Source of the DNA: an uncultured Bacteroidales bacterium
Lineage (GTDB): Bacteria; Bacteroidota; Bacteroidia; Bacteroidales; UBA932
Direction of reading: 5' to 3'
DNA length: 35,065 nucleotides
Assembly: GCA_946406355.1 (NCBI GenBank)
Contig: CAMJKI010000015.1
Coordinates: 1 to 35,065 of the forward strand
Shown: one piece after another, positions 32,571-35,065 of the stretch
Layout of the letters: each line of letters begins with the position of its first letter
Numbering within the stretch: position 1 is the stretch's first letter
Made by a program: the position numbers and the translations under genes
The notes under the pieces: generated by a model
Told to the model about the DNA's origin: nothing
Database searches by the model: none
The model's input: the letters and a program-made list of their open reading frames with translations, nothing else

Positions 32571-35065
32571 TATTTGCTTTCTTTAAGCTGCTTAAGCTTA
32601 GCCTCTAAACTCTCGATGCGGGAGAGGGTATCAGCCTCCTTTTTGCGCTCGTTTTCGATGACTGCGGCCGGAGCATTGTTCACAAAACGCTCGTTGGACA
32701 GTTTTCCTCGGATACCGGCCAGGAATTTCTGCTGGTATTCCAGGTCCTTTTGTGCTTTTTCAATCTCTTCCTGCACGTTCACCAGACCATCCATCACCAC
32801 CAGCATTTCGTGGGTGCGCACCAGGAATCCAACGCCCTGGGCGGCGCCGAAACCGGCCGAAATCTCCGGCTTGGCATTGGCCATTTTCTCTATGACAGGC
32901 AGCATTTCCTTGGGGAAGCCGGCGCTCTTGATCAGGAGGGAAAGCGTTTCCTTGGGGGCGATGTTCCGCTGGTTGCGCACGCCGCGCACACCGTTCACCG
33001 TTTCCATGGCCAGGGCAAAGTTGTCCAGCACGGCCGCATCGAAAGGCTCGGCCTTGGGGGTTGCTGCATACATGATGGTCTCCCCTTCCTTGCGTTCTGC
33101 CAGGTCCTGCCACAGCTCCTCCGTAATGAACGGCATCACCGGATGGATGAGCTTGAGCAGCGCCTCAAAGAAGGCCAGGGTGGCTTTCTGCGTCTCCGGG
33201 TCTATCGGCTGGCCGAAAGCCGGCTTGATGGCCTCCAGATAGGAAGAGCAATAGTCGTCCCAGAAGAGCTTGTAAATGGTCATGAGGGCATCGGAGATGC
33301 GGAATTTACTGTAGTGGTCTTCCACCAGGCCGATGGCATCGGAAAGCTTGGCGCGGAACCACTCCACGGCCAGCTTCTGGGCCTCGTTCTGCGGAATATC
33401 GGCCACCTGGAAGCCTTTCACCAGGCGGTAGCTGTTCCAGATCTTATTGCAGAAAGCGGCGCCCTGCTTAATCTGGGCCTCATCGTAGAAGATGTCGTTA
33501 CCCGCACTGGAGCACAGCAGCATGCCGATACGCACGGCATCGGCACCATAGGAGGCTATGAGATCCAGCGGATTGGGGCTGTTGCCCAGGGTCTTGGACA
33601 TCTTACGGCCGATCTTGTCGCGCACGATGCCCGTGAAATACACGTTGGAGAAGGGCTCCTTGCCCATAAACTCCTCGCCGGCCATAATCATGCGGGCCAC
33701 CCAGAAGAAGATGATGTCCGGACCGGTGACCAGGTCGTTTGTGGGATAATAGTAGGCAAGGTCTTTGTTGGGATTGTGGTCCGGATGACCGGGCATTTCC
33801 GGGTCAAACACCGAGATGGGCCAGAGCCAGCTGCTGAACCAGGTATCCAGCACATCCTCATCTTGTTTGAGGTCTTCGGCCTTGATATTCGGATTAATAG
33901 CCTGCGCAGCTTTAAGTGCAGCTTCAGCTGTAGCCTCCACCACGTAGGAGCCGTCCGGCAGGTAATAGGCCGGGATGCGCTGGCCCCACCACAGCTGGCG
34001 GGAGATGCACCAGTCGCGGGCATTCTCCATCCAGTGGCGGTAGGTATTCACGTATTTTTCCGGAATGAACTTGGTGCGGCCGCTTTCCACGGTTTCCAGG
34101 GCCACCTTGGCCAGGGTATCCATCTTCAGGAACCACTGGGCACTGAGCTTGGGCTCGATGACGGCATCGGTGCGCTCGCTATACCCTACCGGCGAGGTGT
34201 AATCTTCCACCTTCAGCAAGTTTCCGGCCTCTTCCAGCATCTTCACAATCTTCTTGCGGGCCACGAAGCGGTCCTCACCTACCAGAATCTGCGCCTTTTC
34301 GTTCAGCTTGCCGTGGTCGTCAATGATTTCCAGCACCGGCAGATTGTGCCGCAGGCCGATTTCATAGTCATGCACATCGTGTGCGGGCGTAACCTTCAGG
34401 CAGCCGGTACCGAAGTCCATTTCCACGTAATCGTCCTCAATCACAGGGATTTCCCGGTTGATGAGCGGGATAAGCACCTTCTTGCCCTTGAGCCAGAAGT
34501 GGCGCTCGTCCTTGGGATTCACGCAGATGGCGGCATCGGCCATAATGGTTTCCGGACGAGTAGTGGCAATTACCAGGAACTTGTCGGTGGGGTTGCCCTG
34601 GCCGTCGGAAATGTAGTATTTGAGGTGGTAGAAGTGGCTCTGGGTGTCCTTGTGGATAACCTCGTCGTCGGAAACGGCGGTGAGAGCCTCCGGGTCCCAG
34701 TTCACCATGCGTACGCCCTTGTAAATCCAGCCCTTCTTGTAGAAGTACACGAAGGTGTTGATAACCGCCTCGCTCAGAGCCGGTTCCATGGTAAAGCGGG
34801 TGCGGTCCCAGTCGCAGGAGCAACCCAGCTTGCGCAGCTGCTGCAGAATAATGCCGCCATGCTCTTCCTTCCATTCCCAGGCATGCTTCAGGAACTCTTC
34901 CCGGCCGATTTCCTCCTTGGAAATACCCATGGCCTTGAGCTTGGCCACCACCTTGCTTTCCGTGGCGATGGAAGCATGATCCGTTCCGGGCACCCAGCAG
35001 GCGTTTTTACCGTCCATGCGGGCCTTGCGGATGAGCACGTCGTTAAGGGTATTGTTGAGCACGTG
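32570..35065 (-). CDS. valS: Valine--tRNA ligase, lacking its N-terminus (outside window)
   Basis: 831 codons are visible and the frame is open at the window edge, so about 40 N-terminal residues with the HIGH motif are missing. Landmarks: GTDHASIATE near the start, the editing domain with TTRPETIMADAA and GTGCLKVTPAHDVHDY, WCISRQLWWGQRIP, FFWVARMI, and the KMSKT-LGNSP form of KMSKS (about visible residues 487-495), which is usual in Bacteroidota. An anticodon-binding helical domain and a C-terminal tRNA-binding coiled coil (last 65 residues) follow. It charges tRNA-Val and removes mischarged threonine. It is the first visible gene of the minus-strand array that runs through tatAC to the M19 gene. 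Confidence 0.97.
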   Translation of the reverse strand, partial: HVLNNTLNDVLIRKARMDGKNACWVPGTDHASIATESKVVAKLKAMGISKEEIGREEFLKHAWEWKEEHGGIILQQLRKLGCSCDWDRTRFTMEPALSEAVINTFVYFYKKGWIYKGVRMVNWDPEALTAVSDDEVIHKDTQSHFYHLKYYISDGQGNPTDKFLVIATTRPETIMADAAICVNPKDERHFWLKGKKVLIPLINREIPVIEDDYVEMDFGTGCLKVTPAHDVHDYEIGLRHNLPVLEIIDDHGKLNEKAQILVGEDRFVARKKIVKMLEEAGNLLKVEDYTSPVGYSERTDAVIEPKLSAQWFLKMDTLAKVALETVESGRTKFIPEKYVNTYRHWMENARDWCISRQLWWGQRIPAYYLPDGSYVVEATAEAALKAAQAINPNIKAEDLKQDEDVLDTWFSSWLWPISVFDPEMPGHPDHNPNKDLAYYYPTNDLVTGPDIIFFWVARMIMAGEEFMGKEPFSNVYFTGIVRDKIGRKMSKTLGNSPNPLDLIASYGADAVRIGMLLCSSAGNDIFYDEAQIKQGAAFCNKIWNSYRLVKGFQVADIPQNEAQKLAVEWFRAKLSDAIGLVEDHYSKFRISDALMTIYKLFWDDYCSSYLEAIKPAFGQPIDPETQKATLAFFEALLKLIHPVMPFITEELWQDLAERKEGETIMYAATPKAEPFDAAVLDNFALAMETVNGVRGVRNQRNIAPKETLSLLIKSAGFPKEMLPVIEKMANAKPEISAGFGAAQGVGFLVRTHEMLVVMDGLVNVQEEIEKAQKDLEYQQKFLAGIRGKLSNERFVNNAPAAVIENERKKEADTLSRIESLEAKLKQLKESK

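Noticed and set aside
1..35065. CRISPR arrays, tRNA genes, transposons, phage or defence genes
   Set aside because: I looked for regular repeats, cloverleaf-type sequence, transposase or integrase motifs and nuclease pairs and saw none. The window reads as core chromosome.

Overview
The window is about 35 kb of dense chromosomal DNA from a member of the Bacteroidota, most likely order Bacteroidales. Three things support this. First, eleven exact matches to the Bacteroides-type -7 box TAnnTTTG sit just upstream of genes that start transcription units; several have a TTTG-like -33 box 19-21 bp further up, and clear Shine-Dalgarno sequences are generally missing. Second, there are typical Bacteroidota families: a TamA homologue that is a lipoprotein (TamL type), a BACON-like lipoprotein, a GIN/DUF2807 protein, the short arginine decarboxylase and a ValRS with KMSKT. 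Third, gene order and spacing are very tight. Codon use is GC-rich. I cannot name the genus. There are 31 protein genes, two of them cut by the window ends, and no tRNA, rRNA, CRISPR array, transposase, integrase or phage gene that I can see.

Layout. (1) 1-4169, plus: phosphofructokinase C-terminus, cytoplasmic GH13 amylase-type enzyme, RidA, and a secreted GDPD-SGNH fusion. (2) 4166-6297, minus: arginine decarboxylase and a TrmH-type rRNA methyltransferase, translationally coupled. (3) 6365-8578, plus: tamL, divergent from (2), followed by a structured non-coding block at 8579-8742. (4) 8743-11175, minus: YghO-like acyltransferase-fold protein and rarA. (5) 11284-13029, minus: uncharacterised outer-membrane barrel-like protein plus lipoprotein, with a terminator. 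(6) 13246-16630, plus: bile-acid:sodium-symporter family transporter, PlsC-like acyltransferase, rlmD. (7) 16631-19843, minus: BACON-like lipoprotein plus secreted M6 metalloprotease. (8) 19940-21859, plus: CaCA exchanger and MscS channel. (9) 21891-24311, minus: queA and a second PlsC-like acyltransferase. (10) 24312-24802: AT-rich gene-free stretch. (11) 24803-27124, plus: small HTH regulator, degenerate dihydroorotate-dehydrogenase-like protein, cinA. (12) 27193-35065, minus: valS, ybgC-type thioesterase, tatA, tatC, ABC-F ATPase, DUF2807 protein and M19 dipeptidase in one tight array.

Most of this is housekeeping and cell-envelope biology: translation and RNA modification (valS, queA, rlmD, trmH-type, ABC-F), envelope assembly and lipids (tamL, tatAC, two acyltransferases, MscS) and secreted or surface proteins of unknown purpose (M6/BACON pair, barrel/lipoprotein pair, GDPD-SGNH). 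I saw no clear new defence or mobile system. The most interesting items are the four-hairpin intergenic element at 8604-8712, two 3' hairpins that hold the stop codon in their loop, tightly overlapping promoters and terminators, the apparently dead DHODH-like protein joined to cinA, and the two uncharacterised envelope gene pairs.
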